Of a stretch of DNA of 64,000 bases, positions 26,387-35,994 are shown in pieces. Origin of the DNA: an uncultured Bellilinea sp. (GTDB lineage Bacteria > Chloroflexota > Anaerolineae > Anaerolineales > Anaerolineaceae); the NCBI GenBank assembly GCA_938040735.1, contig CALHYE010000021.1, positions 1 to 64,000 on the forward strand, read 5' to 3'. The notes below the pieces were generated by a model. The model saw only the letters and a program-made list of their open reading frames with translations, was not told the origin of the DNA and made no database searches. Position 1 is the stretch's first letter; the number at the start of each line of letters is the position of its first letter. Both the position numbers and the translations under genes were made by a program.

Positions 26387-26751
26387 AGACCTCTGAGGAA
26401 AATTTACATCGGCAACTAAAACAAGCAGTAATCAAGCAAAAGACCAGTCATCTGGAAATGCCTGAGGCTCAGCCGCGACTTTTACCGCTTTATCAATTGC
26501 TATTTCAATATGAGGAACATGTCAGCAAGTTGGTATTTCAAGTTTTTCAAGGAAATAGGATGTTCATACCATTTCCCTTAATGGGTTTGCTTCAAGAAGA
26601 ATTCAAGAAGTCCGAATCTCAAGCTGATACGGAAACTCAACGTTTGATTCATCAATACTACCTGTATAAAACCCGGTTAGATGAGATTTACAACCTGATC
26701 GAACAAATTTTGACCACCCAAAAAGATGGAGAATATTCCAATGGCGGATGA
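26383..26751 (+). CDS. Small hypothetical helical protein
   Basis: A 122-residue protein I do not recognise. It looks mostly helical and soluble, with a C-terminal helix KTRLDEIYNLIEQILTTQK. Its ATG overlaps the stop of the mrfB-like gene (ATGA at 26383), so it is translationally coupled to it. It may be an accessory part of that repair pair, which is inference from position only. Confidence 0.65.
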   Translation: MKTSEENLHRQLKQAVIKQKTSHLEMPEAQPRLLPLYQLLFQYEEHVSKLVFQVFQGNRMFIPFPLMGLLQEEFKKSESQADTETQRLIHQYYLYKTRLDEIYNLIEQILTTQKDGEYSNGG

Positions 26752-27028
26752 AATTCAAAAGGTATTCACAGCCTACGGGCAATTGGAGGCGGACATGGTT
26801 CGGCTGATGCTGGAAGCGGGCGGCATCACCGTGATCCAACGCAGAGAAAGCGCCGGAAGCGTCTACGGATTAACGGTCGGACCGTTGGGAGAGGTTCATT
26901 TATACGTACCTTCAAACCAGTTTGAAGACGCCCAACAACTCATTCAAGCCATGCAATCTGGAGAGTTTGAAAACCTTAGCGGTGAAGATGAATGGGACAC
27001 AGAAAATTTAGATGATGAAACGGATTAA
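26741..27028 (+). CDS. DUF2007-like small protein
   Basis: A 95-residue protein with a DUF2007-type (putative signal-transducing) fold: VFTAYGQLEADMVRLMLEAGGITVIQRR, then VHLYVPSNQFEDAQQLIQAM, and an acidic tail. Members are small and of unknown role, sometimes joined to membrane or protease genes. The ATG at 26741 has GGAG upstream and overlaps the preceding gene by 11 bp. It is the last gene of the mrfA-mrfB run and overlaps the convergent aminotransferase by 4 bp. Confidence 0.7.
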   Translation: MADEIQKVFTAYGQLEADMVRLMLEAGGITVIQRRESAGSVYGLTVGPLGEVHLYVPSNQFEDAQQLIQAMQSGEFENLSGEDEWDTENLDDETD

Positions 27029-27879
27029 ATGGGCTCTACTATCCTCTTAATTTTCTCCTGATATCGTTCCATAATTTTTTTAGTTATCTGGCCGACTTTT
27101 CCCTGTCCAATGATCTGATCGTCAATTTGACAAACCGGTAAAACCCCTCGGCTGGCGCTGGTGATAAAAGCCTCATCGAGGATTTGTAAATCTGCGTACT
27201 GAAAACCTTCCATCTGTAGCGGGATTCCCATCTCGTGAATAATCTCCAATACATGCTTCCGAGTAATTCCCGCCAAAACATGCGTATCGTCTGTAAAAAC
27301 AACTCCACCCTTTATCGCAAAGAAATTACTACTTAAACCTTCCAGCATCCTGCCGTTGTCATCCACCATTATCACTTCATTGACCCCCTTCGGGATGTTT
27401 TGGCGGATTTCATCGGCTGTATGAATAAAAGATGTTGTCTTTGCAGCAGGATTTTTACGTTGCATCCGCGATGTGATAACTCGCACGCCGTTTTGATAAT
27501 CTTGCGAGGAAGGCACAACCAAATTTTCTAAAAATACATAAATTTCGATTGTTTTGGGAATAGCAGAAGTAAGCGGCACACTAATGCGTACTCTGGCTTC
27601 TTCAGCCGGAAAATTTTTGAGCAACTTACGTAATACTCGGCGAATTTCCAATCGTTGTAGTGATATTTCTTTTTGAGTCAACCTGGCCGATTCTTCCAAA
27701 CGGTCAAAGTGACCTTCCAGATCCAGCACATTCAATTTATCATAGGTTCGAAAAGTGGTATAAACTCCATCAGGAATTAAGCGAGTGGCCTGATCCAATG
27801 AACGCAGATCAATGCTGTCGAATACTTTTTTAAGGGAAAATTCGTCCTGTGTTTGGGTGATACAATACGCTGACACCAT
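27025..27879 (-). CDS. Fold-type IV PLP aminotransferase/lyase
   Basis: A 284-residue class IV aminotransferase (branched-chain, D-amino acid or 4-amino-4-deoxychorismate lyase group). Seen: PDGVYTTFRTYDKLNVLDLEGHFDRL, the PLP-lysine region RKNPAAKTTSF, EVIMVDDNGRMLEGLSSNFF and the phosphate-binding VLAGITRKHVLE. The reaction cannot be separated within the group by eye; the EGLSSNFF line is common to all. The ATG at 27879 follows AAGGTGG; a GTG at 27888 falls inside that site. Confidence 0.82.
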   Translation of the reverse strand: MVSAYCITQTQDEFSLKKVFDSIDLRSLDQATRLIPDGVYTTFRTYDKLNVLDLEGHFDRLEESARLTQKEISLQRLEIRRVLRKLLKNFPAEEARVRISVPLTSAIPKTIEIYVFLENLVVPSSQDYQNGVRVITSRMQRKNPAAKTTSFIHTADEIRQNIPKGVNEVIMVDDNGRMLEGLSSNFFAIKGGVVFTDDTHVLAGITRKHVLEIIHEMGIPLQMEGFQYADLQILDEAFITSASRGVLPVCQIDDQIIGQGKVGQITKKIMERYQEKIKRIVEPI

Positions 27880-27960
27880 TTTATCCACCTTGGGGTAACA
27901 TTTCTATTGGATTATACCGGTTCAGAAAAAGTTTCAAAGGACTCATTAGAAGGTTTTCAT

Positions 27961-29154
27961 GTGAAGACAAAATCATCAAACTATCGTTTTTATGCGCTGA
28001 GTGTCTTGATCCTCTTGCTCACACTTGGGGTCGGTTTGGCTGTTGGGTACCTTATTCGCGACCGACAAATCCTCACCCTCGCCAAAAGCAGTTATCCCCT
28101 CTTCGAGCAAGCCTATGAATTACTGGTTCAGCATGGTTTCTATCCCTTGCCTGACCAGAAAAAAATTGAATATGGGATGATTCGCGGTCTCTTACAGGCT
28201 TATAACGATCCTTACACAATGTTGGTTGAACCGCCCCAGCACGAACTCCAAAGTCAGCAATTACGCGGCAAGTTTGGCGGAATAGGCGCTCGGATTGATC
28301 GAGATTCCCAAAATCAATATCGGCTGTTTCCTTTCGATAACTCACCCGCAAAACGCGCTGGCGTTCAGGATGGAGATATTTTATTGGCAATTGATGGGGT
28401 TGAAATTAACGCCGAAACGCCTCAAGATGATGTCCTCTCCTTGCTTCGAGGCGACAAAGGAACTAGCGTAAGGTTGGTGGTCTTTCGCAACGAGGATCAA
28501 CGAGAGTACAATTATCAAATAGTTCGAGAGGAAATAGCCCTTCCTTCCGTTACCTGGAATTTATTGCCCGAAGACGAAACGGTTGGCTACATACAAGTCA
28601 ATCTGATGTCCTCAACAACTCCGGACGAAATTCAAAATGCCGTCCAAGATTTGACCTCACAAGGCGCTGGTTCCTTAATCCTGGATTTGCGAAACAATGG
28701 CGGTGGTTTGGTGGACACAGGCGTTAAGATTGCCGAATTATTCTTGCCCGCCGAAAGTCCAATTTTGACTCAAACCTACCGCGGAAAAGAATCAAAAACC
28801 CTTCAAGCCAAGAATAACGGCCCCTTCACCCAAATCCCATTAGTAGTGTTCATCAACAATTCCACTGCCAGCGCTGCTGAAATCACTTCCGGGGCTTTAA
28901 AAGCCCAGCAGCGAGCCGTATTAATTGGCACACCGACTTTTGGTAAGTACACTATACAATTGGTCTTTGAATTGCAAGACGGGTCATCATTGCACGTTAC
29001 CGCAGCAGAATGGGAAATTCCGGGTCTAATACCGTCCATTCGTGATCATGGCGTATTACCCGATATCTGGATCGAAAACGAAACAACCGATAATCTGAAT
29101 AACCGTTATATTCAAGCTGCCCTTCAGGCTCTAGAAGTGAAAAAATCGCCTTAA
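27961..29154 (+). CDS. S41 family C-terminal processing protease
   Basis: A 397-residue exported serine protease. An N-terminal membrane anchor (about 11-32, ALSVLILLLTLGVGLAVGYL) precedes a PDZ domain (about 95-175, GIGARIDRDSQNQ, AKRAGVQDGDILLAIDGVE) and the S41 catalytic domain with Ser in NNSTASAAEITSGAL and Lys in IGTPTFGKYTIQ. It trims proteins outside the membrane. I chose GTG 27961, which has an AGAAGG site; the frame is open back to TTG 27907. A promoter TTGGGG (27890-27895) with TATACC (27914-27919) fits. Confidence 0.9.
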   Translation: MKTKSSNYRFYALSVLILLLTLGVGLAVGYLIRDRQILTLAKSSYPLFEQAYELLVQHGFYPLPDQKKIEYGMIRGLLQAYNDPYTMLVEPPQHELQSQQLRGKFGGIGARIDRDSQNQYRLFPFDNSPAKRAGVQDGDILLAIDGVEINAETPQDDVLSLLRGDKGTSVRLVVFRNEDQREYNYQIVREEIALPSVTWNLLPEDETVGYIQVNLMSSTTPDEIQNAVQDLTSQGAGSLILDLRNNGGGLVDTGVKIAELFLPAESPILTQTYRGKESKTLQAKNNGPFTQIPLVVFINNSTASAAEITSGALKAQQRAVLIGTPTFGKYTIQLVFELQDGSSLHVTAAEWEIPGLIPSIRDHGVLPDIWIENETTDNLNNRYIQAALQALEVKKSP

Positions 29155-29155
29155 T

Positions 29156-29773
29156 TCATTCAGGTTTTAACCGCTGATAATCTTGCGGCGTATCCAGGTC
29201 TTGTAGCACGGTGGGAGTTTCCACTTCGATATAGCGGATTTCATCGTGATGCTTTCGTAAAAAATCACGCATTGTGTAAGATGGACTGAGATTTTCCAAT
29301 TCACCCCAGAGAGATTTCTCGATCAGCCAGGGGTGCCCCCGCCGAAACTGGTAACTCGGCACAATGATTTTCGCGCCAGTTTTTTTATAAAAGTCCAAAA
29401 CTCGCTTTACAACTTCTACCTCCATTTGGGGTTGATCGCCCAATACGATTAAAACCGCCGCAGCATTTCGAGGAACGGACTTAATTCCAACCTTGATCGA
29501 ATCGGTCATTTCGCCATTTGAATAATCGGGGTTGAACACCGTCCTGACCGGGAACGTTAAGGACAAAATGCTTTGTTGAATGGCTTCGCGATTGGCTCCC
29601 ACCACGGTATAAATTCTTTCAATTCCGGCAGAATGGAGCGTCAATAAGACGGTCTGCAATACGGTCTTTCCGCCCCAATCCAGCAGCAATTTCGGTTGCC
29701 CCATTCTGGTAGAGAGCCCAGCCGCTAAAACCAACGCCAAAACATCTTTGGCTACGCGCAATTCCTCAACCAC
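29156..29773 (-). CDS. MocA-like cytidylyltransferase
   Basis: A 205-residue nucleotidyltransferase of the MocA/YgfJ family: ALVLAAGLSTRMGQPKLLLDWGGKTV at the N-terminus, and VLIVLGDQPQMEVEVVKRV. MocA attaches CMP to molybdopterin to make the cytosine dinucleotide cofactor of xanthine-dehydrogenase-family enzymes; YgfJ members go with selenium-dependent hydroxylases. The GTG start has GAGGGG upstream and overlaps the YqeC-MocA gene by 8 bp. It is the last gene of the 15-gene operon. Confidence 0.88.
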   Translation of the reverse strand: MVEELRVAKDVLALVLAAGLSTRMGQPKLLLDWGGKTVLQTVLLTLHSAGIERIYTVVGANREAIQQSILSLTFPVRTVFNPDYSNGEMTDSIKVGIKSVPRNAAAVLIVLGDQPQMEVEVVKRVLDFYKKTGAKIIVPSYQFRRGHPWLIEKSLWGELENLSPSYTMRDFLRKHHDEIRYIEVETPTVLQDLDTPQDYQRLKPE

Positions 29774-31103
29774 TCCAACCCCTCAACCACTCATAATCCT
29801 CTTCTCGATCAATATCCTTCACCTCTTCCGGATTTTCCCACTCAAGCGCTTCAACTGGATATTTTTCAAACAAAACTTTCCCGCCGCGATCCCCCTCCAG
29901 TCTTAATAAATCTTCAAAGCAATTCTGGTCAAATAAAACCGGGTTGATAAAACGCCCCTGGCAAGATGCGGAAAAAATGAAGCCGTTTTTTGTGCGGTGG
30001 GCAAGAATCAATTTCTCGATTAAACGCCTTGGAACCTGCGGCACATCGCTCATTAAAAAGACCGCCGCGCCTATCTGATCGGCAACCCTCGCCAGTCCGC
30101 TTTTCACCGATGTACTTAACCCTCTTTCCCAATCCGGATTATGCACCCGAACGACCGATAAATCCGAAACGGCTTCTTCGACCATTTCGTGATGAGCGCC
30201 GGTAACAACGACGATTGGATGCAGACCGGCCTGAATGCCTTTTTGGACTACATGCCAAACAAAAGGTTTTCCCCGCCACTCCAAAAGTTGTTTAGGCCGG
30301 CCAAACCGCTTCGAAGCCCCCGCCGCCAGAACAATCCCTGCCACACGCTCGAATCGCTCCACCACCCGTTCCTCTGGCACGGGCTGAGCCGCATTACCCC
30401 AAATGACCCGGTGATACTGATCAAGCAATCCTCTGGATAGGTTTTCTCTTTCTTGCCCATCCAAGACCACTTGATCCAATTGGTTAAAAAAGACATTCCT
30501 GACGGCATCTTTGGGTATATTTCTTAACCCGCCTTCTTCCGCCAGCAGGTATTGTTCAATCATCTTCAGGGTAATCTGCTGCCCCATCCGGCTGTCGGTA
30601 ATCTCCGCAAACCGTTGCGCTCGAAAAACCACCTCTTCGCTGAGCGCCTGACCCAATCCAGAGAGACCTGCAACCACCACAACCTGATTCACCCACCCAG
30701 GTATCGGCGGTTCATGCTCTGCGGGGGCTTTGAGGGGTAGTCTGCGCGAACCATCCGCTTCAATGATGAGCGGTAATCCGAGCCGGTCGCAATTTTCTTG
30801 AACGAAATCAATCTCTTCGGGAGATAAGCCGCGAGTTCGATCCCTCGCCCCAATTGGGCCGGTCAGCAAAAAAGCGCCACGAATGGGTTTTTGAAAAATC
30901 CGTCTAACATCGGCTGGCCTTTCAATGATGGCATGAGCATCCGCCAGATTCAATTGGTCGGTGCAGAGATGAGCCGTAGCCGCCAGTACCACCGGCGAAT
31001 CAAGTTCCTTCGCAATATTGAAAAGGATGGTACTCTTTCCACCTGCTCCAACAATCGCTACCCGGCTTCTGTGACTAACTCTCAAACAGTCCCTTAGGCG
31101 CAT
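29766..31103 (-). CDS. YqeC-like plus MocA-like fusion protein
   Basis: A 445-residue fusion. Residues 1-235 match YqeC, a putative selenium-cofactor protein of molybdenum hydroxylase maturation, with a P-loop VAIVGAGGKSTILF. Residues 250-440 are a MocA-type transferase (GIVLAAGASKRFGRPKQLLEWRG, SDVPQVPRRLIEKL). With the separate MocA next door, the operon has two such transferase domains. The ATG at 31103 lies 1 bp after the YqeB stop, so the genes are coupled. Confidence 0.87.
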   Translation of the reverse strand: MRLRDCLRVSHRSRVAIVGAGGKSTILFNIAKELDSPVVLAATAHLCTDQLNLADAHAIIERPADVRRIFQKPIRGAFLLTGPIGARDRTRGLSPEEIDFVQENCDRLGLPLIIEADGSRRLPLKAPAEHEPPIPGWVNQVVVVAGLSGLGQALSEEVVFRAQRFAEITDSRMGQQITLKMIEQYLLAEEGGLRNIPKDAVRNVFFNQLDQVVLDGQERENLSRGLLDQYHRVIWGNAAQPVPEERVVERFERVAGIVLAAGASKRFGRPKQLLEWRGKPFVWHVVQKGIQAGLHPIVVVTGAHHEMVEEAVSDLSVVRVHNPDWERGLSTSVKSGLARVADQIGAAVFLMSDVPQVPRRLIEKLILAHRTKNGFIFSASCQGRFINPVLFDQNCFEDLLRLEGDRGGKVLFEKYPVEALEWENPEEVKDIDREEDYEWLRGWSG

Positions 31104-31104
31104 A

Positions 31105-31920
31105 TTACGTTCCACATAATTTCCTGCGCAGTTCGGGTACGGAAAGGACCGCTTCCAGCGCACCTCCGCCAACCGCTAATGATTTATCCGAAACCAGATT
31201 GCACAGGCGCGGATCTTTTCGCGGGTCAATATCACCTACTTTCATTCCTTTTGTAACCGGTAAACCTTCCATCACCAAACCTCGAATGACGCCGTCGAAT
31301 TGAGCCAGGATCGGCATTCCGTCAACCTCAGCCACCGCTTGACCTTGGGTAACAAAATCGCATATTCTTGCAAATGACTTGAAGCAGCCATCTTTCGGCG
31401 CTCTCAACACCCGCTCCTCCACAAATCCATTTACCCCTTCGGGTAAACCGCTGTCCGCTTCTGCAGTACCATTCCAATATACTCTACCCAGCGTCGGGCC
31501 GCGTTTCGTTTCAATGATCGCATGACAATTCAAACCAACCGTAAATCCTGGCCCTAAGCCAATCACGAACGAACCAGCCTCCAAACCAATTTCAGGGGGA
31601 GTTTTTTTCAGCCGCGCGTCCACGAGGACATCCGGTTTCAGCCATTGGATCGATTCTCCTGCTGGATCAATCAAAACCGGCACAACCTTTTTTTCCAAAA
31701 TCGAAAGAACTTCCTCTTTGGAAGCGGCTTTTTGGGCGGGCACTTCTTCCACAAAAGTTGACCCGCTAATCACCGCTTCCGCAAAGGATACAAAACGCCG
31801 TACAACCAGCGGCATGGGCAATTCAGTAAAAATTACTTGAGCTCCGGCTCGAAAAAGCCGTACCCCAACGCCGCTGCCCAAATCTCCGCCGCCGCGGATG
31901 AGCACCCTCAAATCTGACAT
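31105..31920 (-). CDS. yqeB: YqeB/EF2563-family selenium-dependent hydroxylase maturation protein
   Basis: A 271-residue protein matching the EF2563 family (E. coli YqeB): LRVLIRGGGDLGSGVGVRLFRAG at the N-terminus (nucleotide-binding), DVLVDARLKKTPPEIGLEA, VIGLGPGFTVGLNCHAIIETKRG, and GMKVGDIDPRKDPR. The family is a phylogenetic marker of selenium-dependent molybdenum hydroxylases, in which Se is a labile ligand, not selenocysteine. The exact reaction is unknown. A TTG at 31932 in frame is an alternative start. Confidence 0.88.
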   Translation of the reverse strand: MSDLRVLIRGGGDLGSGVGVRLFRAGAQVIFTELPMPLVVRRFVSFAEAVISGSTFVEEVPAQKAASKEEVLSILEKKVVPVLIDPAGESIQWLKPDVLVDARLKKTPPEIGLEAGSFVIGLGPGFTVGLNCHAIIETKRGPTLGRVYWNGTAEADSGLPEGVNGFVEERVLRAPKDGCFKSFARICDFVTQGQAVAEVDGMPILAQFDGVIRGLVMEGLPVTKGMKVGDIDPRKDPRLCNLVSDKSLAVGGGALEAVLSVPELRRKLCGT

Positions 31921-31939
31921 TGCAATGCTCAATAAATGG

Positions 31940-34153
31940 TCATTCTTCTAACCCAAATAAAATTCTTTCGGGGGTGTAGGGAAACTGATCAAACCATTTC
32001 CCGGTTGCATTGCGAATGGCGGCTCCTACGGCTGGCGCAAGCGGAAGATAGGGCATCTCTCCCATGCCGCGCGCCCCCCATGGGCCGCGCGGGTCAGAAT
32101 ACTCCAGCACAATAGATTGGACTTTTTCCGGGATGTCCAGTATCGTGGGAATCAGATAGGTGGAAAGTGTGTTGGTCAAAACCTGTCCATCCTGCTGGAT
32201 AAAGTTCTCCAAAATCGCGTAGCCAGCTGCCTGCACCACAGCCCCTTCCACCTGCCCCTGCACCTGTTGGGGATTTACCGCTTTCCCTACATCATCGGCA
32301 CAAATGACATTCACCAGCCTCACCTGCCCGGTTTCGGTATCCACTTCCACTTCCACCGCTTCCGCCACATAACCATAGGCAAAATTGGGCTCGGATTTTC
32401 CGGTTTCAGGATCATAGGGTGTAGTTTTTGGAGGGCGATATTGAAATTCCGCTCGCGCAGGTCGTTCTTCATTCTTCCATTCTTCTAATGCTTTCTCCGC
32501 CGCCCCACGGATGGCATTTCCAGCCATGAAAGTCATACGGGATGCTGAAACACTTCCCGAATTTTTGGTAACGGCAGTATCCGCGGCTACCAATTCCACT
32601 TTTTCCATCGGCAGACCCAGCGCTTCGGCTGCCATCTGCACCAGTACTGTGTGCGAACCCTGACCGACCTCAGCGGCAGCGTGGTAGAGAATCGCTTTTT
32701 CGATCTCGGCATCACCATGCAATTCAATAATTGCCCAGCAATTCTCCGGTGCGCCAAAGGAAAAACCCACATTTTTCAAAGCGCATGCAAAACCAACTCC
32801 GCGCTTTAGGTATTTTTTTTCGGTTTCTACCCGAAAACCCGCTGGCCTGTACCAGCCGCTTTCACCCTTTTTCCAACCGGCGGCATTGGCACACGCCTCA
32901 ACGACCTTTTTAATGCTCACTCCCGGCGGCAAAGGCGTTCCAACGGAAAGTAAATCTCCTTCATCCAATAAATTGCGCATCCGAATTTCCACCGGATCCA
33001 TCTGCAATGCTTCCGCCAGTTTGTTCATTTGCATTTCAGCGGCAAAAGCTCCTTGCGGCGCGCCAAAACCTCGGAAGGCGCCATTCGGCAGGTTGTTAGT
33101 ATAGACTGCATACGAATCAACCTTGACATTTGGAATCAGGTATGGGCCGGTGCACATCAAGGTTGCATTCCCCAAGACTTTTGTGGAGGTATAAGCGTAC
33201 GCCCCACCGTCCGCAACCACTTCCATTTCGGCTGCGATGAGTTTTCCATCCCGCCTTGCGCCCCATTTTGCCCGGATGTAGTAGGGATGCCGTTTATGAT
33301 GTCCAATAATGGACTCTTCTCTCGACCAGATAATCTTTACTGGGCGGTTGATACCGCGTTGATGTAGCCGCCAGGCTGCCAGCGCCAGCACAATCTGAAC
33401 CGACATATCTTCCCGACCGCCAAAAGCCCCCCCAATTGCCGGGTAAATTACCCGCACTTGATCCAGGGGTAAAGCCAGGGCATGGGCAATCTGCTCCTGA
33501 TCTTCGTGCGCCCATTGTCCTCCAACAATGACCGTTACTCGGCCCTCTTCATCAATATACCCTAAACCGGCTTCTGGTTGAAGGTAAGCATGCTCCTGCG
33601 CAGGCGTTTGATAAAAAGCCTCGACGATCACATCGGCTTCTTGAAAGGCTTTTTCGACATCTCCCTTGCGGATGCGGTAACGTCCAAAAATATTTGACCC
33701 CTTGTCTGGATGGAGCAGGATTGCATCTTCCTTCATGGCTTTCAGCGGGTCGGTTATGATAGGCAAATCCTCATATTCTATCTCAATTAACTTCATCGCT
33801 TCTGCGGCAATTGCTTCCGTTTCAGCAATGACCAGCGCAACCTGATCTCCTACAAACCGCACCCGATCAGCAAACGGTTTCGTAGAGCCGGGACCGCACA
33901 ACACCGGTTGATCCGGCATAATTAAGCCATATTCATTATTGGGAACATCTTTTGCAGTAAATACAGCCAGTACGCCCGGATATTGTTCGGCTTTTGAGGT
34001 ATCGAGTCGCTTAATGATCGCATGGGGCCGATGGGCAAACAAAATCTTCATGTAACTCTGATTGGGTAAGTTTATATCGCCCGGATAAAGCGTTTCCCCG
34101 GTAACCTTGCCAATCGCATCTACACGCACAACCGACTCACCGACAACACTCAT
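31940..34153 (-). CDS. Molybdenum hydroxylase, molybdopterin-binding subunit (XDH family)
   Basis: A 737-residue catalytic subunit. The N-terminal hammerhead domain starts [18 protein letters not shown]. Cofactor-binding loops: [13 protein letters not shown] and [13 protein letters not shown]; the active-site Glu is in the C-terminal GARGMGEMP. It would oxidise a heterocycle or aldehyde using water as oxygen source. It lacks Fe-S and FAD domains, which are likely supplied by the FAD/Fe-S fusion at 34560-35984. The start has a perfect AAGGAGGT site. The substrate is not known; the cofactor may carry selenium because YqeB and YqeC are in the same operon. Confidence 0.9.
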   Translation of the reverse strand: MSVVGESVVRVDAIGKVTGETLYPGDINLPNQSYMKILFAHRPHAIIKRLDTSKAEQYPGVLAVFTAKDVPNNEYGLIMPDQPVLCGPGSTKPFADRVRFVGDQVALVIAETEAIAAEAMKLIEIEYEDLPIITDPLKAMKEDAILLHPDKGSNIFGRYRIRKGDVEKAFQEADVIVEAFYQTPAQEHAYLQPEAGLGYIDEEGRVTVIVGGQWAHEDQEQIAHALALPLDQVRVIYPAIGGAFGGREDMSVQIVLALAAWRLHQRGINRPVKIIWSREESIIGHHKRHPYYIRAKWGARRDGKLIAAEMEVVADGGAYAYTSTKVLGNATLMCTGPYLIPNVKVDSYAVYTNNLPNGAFRGFGAPQGAFAAEMQMNKLAEALQMDPVEIRMRNLLDEGDLLSVGTPLPPGVSIKKVVEACANAAGWKKGESGWYRPAGFRVETEKKYLKRGVGFACALKNVGFSFGAPENCWAIIELHGDAEIEKAILYHAAAEVGQGSHTVLVQMAAEALGLPMEKVELVAADTAVTKNSGSVSASRMTFMAGNAIRGAAEKALEEWKNEERPARAEFQYRPPKTTPYDPETGKSEPNFAYGYVAEAVEVEVDTETGQVRLVNVICADDVGKAVNPQQVQGQVEGAVVQAAGYAILENFIQQDGQVLTNTLSTYLIPTILDIPEKVQSIVLEYSDPRGPWGARGMGEMPYLPLAPAVGAAIRNATGKWFDQFPYTPERILFGLEE

Positions 34154-34176
34154 GGCACAACCTCCTTACAAACATT

Positions 34177-34554
34177 TCACCGCCGATACTTTTTACCACG
34201 ATAACTCACAGGGGGGACATCATAAGGGCCATAACGGGAAGGGCCCAACAAACGGAACAAAACCATACTAATGAATTGAAATATAAAGTAGATAAGAAAA
34301 GCCAAAATCAACGTCATCCCTATTTTGACATACAATAATGGATCAGCCCCCGGAGCGAGCAAGTCAACCGGGATGACAAACCATTTCTGGCGGGCATTCT
34401 CTTCCAATAAGGCAATCGTTCCAAAGTACCCCAAAATGGGCGTCAGTACAATCAAAACAAACCCTACTCCACGCCAAATCGGGTGAACAGAATTGCGCGT
34501 TTCGCGCATCATCTCCTGTTGCTTGGCCTGTAAATTTCCATACTTGTTTGGCAT
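34177..34554 (-). CDS. Two-helix membrane protein within the hydroxylase operon
   Basis: A 125-residue protein I do not recognise. It has two strong membrane helices (about 31-51, FVLIVLTPILGYFGTIALL, and about 77-100, GMTLILAFLIYFIFQFISM) and a basic C-terminal tail (SYRGKKYRR). It lies between the FAD/Fe-S fusion gene (5 bp gap) and the molybdopterin subunit gene (23 bp gap), so it may be a membrane anchor or partner of that enzyme. That role is inference from position. Confidence 0.75.
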   Translation of the reverse strand: MPNKYGNLQAKQQEMMRETRNSVHPIWRGVGFVLIVLTPILGYFGTIALLEENARQKWFVIPVDLLAPGADPLLYVKIGMTLILAFLIYFIFQFISMVLFRLLGPSRYGPYDVPPVSYRGKKYRR

Positions 34555-34559
34555 GATCC

Positions 34560-35984
34560 TTACCCTCCCTTCTGAACCAGTTGGGCAGCATCCTCAACTG
34601 CCTGTATGATTTTATAATAACCAGTGCATCGGCATAAATTACCGGTCATTGCCTGTCGAATTTCCTCTTGAGAAGGTGTTGGGCGCTCTTCCAGCAACTT
34701 GGCAGCCGACATCAAGAACCCCGGTGTGCAATAACCGCACTGAACGGCGCCTTCCTGGATGAAAGCCTGTTGAAGCGGATGAAGAATACCATCGCTTGCC
34801 AACCCTTCCACTGTGACAATTTCCGCCCCATGCGCACGGGTTGCCGGCACCATGCAACTCATCACTGCAACGCCATCCAGGAAAACGGTACACGCGCCGC
34901 ATTCGCCTTCAGCGCAACCCTCTTTGCTCCCAATCAAACCAACATCTTCACGAATGAATCTTAAGAGCGATTTTTGATGCCCGCCGCGAATGGAGTAGCG
35001 TTTGCCATTGATCGTTGTATCAATCGGCGTGCCTTCCTCATGAAGAATAGACTTATTCAATTGACCCTGGGGGTACTTTTCGCCTCCCCATAACAAGACA
35101 GGGCGTTGAGGAAAGTTATCTTTTTCACTGTGTGAGGCTAATGTAGCCAGAGCTCGCCGGGTAATCACACCGACCATCCTGCGGCGGTACTCCGCAGTTC
35201 CGCGTACATCCGAAATGGGACGCGCCGCTTGCATGGTTAATTCAGCGGTCTGCTGAATGACCTCCGGCGTGAGGGGTTTTCCACATAAATATTCTTCCGC
35301 TTCCGGCGCATGGATAATCGTTGGCGCTACTGCCCCCAACGTGATGCTGGATTTCGAAACCCGATCTCCATCCATGGTCAGAACAATGGCGACATTGACC
35401 AGAGAAATGGCTTGCGCTTTTCGGAGCGCATACTTAACAAATACTCCCCTTTGATTAAGGTTTAGCGCTGGAAATGCGATATCCACCAGCATCTCATCCG
35501 GACGTAAGTCCACCCGTCGTACCCCCTGATAAAAATCTTTCAATGGAAGGATGCGGCTTTCTCTCAAAGATCGCAGGGTGATGCGCGCTCCTAATGCCAT
35601 CAATGGGGTAATCGTGTCGTTGGCTGGCGAAGCCGTGATTAAGTTGCCGGCAACCGTCCCGCGATTGCGTATTTGAGGTGAACCGACCTCCCAGGCTGCC
35701 TGAGCCAGCGGAAATGCCAGATCCACAATCATCTTCGACGCGACGCAATGGTTATGCGTCACCAGTGGGCCGAGGTGAATCCATCCATCCTCATCCAGAA
35801 TAATTTGATCCTGATTCGGAATGCGCGAAATATCCACAAGAGTTTCGATGCCATTCCGAACGCCACGTTCAATCTCTAGAATCAAATCCGTTGCTCCGGC
35901 AATAATCCGCGCTTTTTCCCTTTTTTCGGCAAGGATATTCAAAACTTCTTCGATTGAGACCGCGCTAAACACATTCTTCCACAT
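34560..35984 (-). CDS. FAD and [2Fe-2S] subunit fusion of a molybdenum hydroxylase
   Basis: A 474-residue electron-transfer subunit. Residues 1-285 are a CoxM/XDH-type FAD domain (RIIAGATDLILEIERG, QIRNRGTVAGNLITASPAND). Residues about 315-470 are the two [2Fe-2S] domains: CAEGECGAC for the plant-type cluster, then CGYC and CRC in the helical domain. The usual order in fused subunits is Fe-S first; here the FAD domain comes first. AGGAGGG precedes the ATG at 35984. It should pass electrons from the molybdenum subunit to FAD and on to an acceptor. Confidence 0.9.
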   Translation of the reverse strand: MWKNVFSAVSIEEVLNILAEKREKARIIAGATDLILEIERGVRNGIETLVDISRIPNQDQIILDEDGWIHLGPLVTHNHCVASKMIVDLAFPLAQAAWEVGSPQIRNRGTVAGNLITASPANDTITPLMALGARITLRSLRESRILPLKDFYQGVRRVDLRPDEMLVDIAFPALNLNQRGVFVKYALRKAQAISLVNVAIVLTMDGDRVSKSSITLGAVAPTIIHAPEAEEYLCGKPLTPEVIQQTAELTMQAARPISDVRGTAEYRRRMVGVITRRALATLASHSEKDNFPQRPVLLWGGEKYPQGQLNKSILHEEGTPIDTTINGKRYSIRGGHQKSLLRFIREDVGLIGSKEGCAEGECGACTVFLDGVAVMSCMVPATRAHGAEIVTVEGLASDGILHPLQQAFIQEGAVQCGYCTPGFLMSAAKLLEERPTPSQEEIRQAMTGNLCRCTGYYKIIQAVEDAAQLVQKGG

Positions 35985-35994
35985 GGACGCCCTC

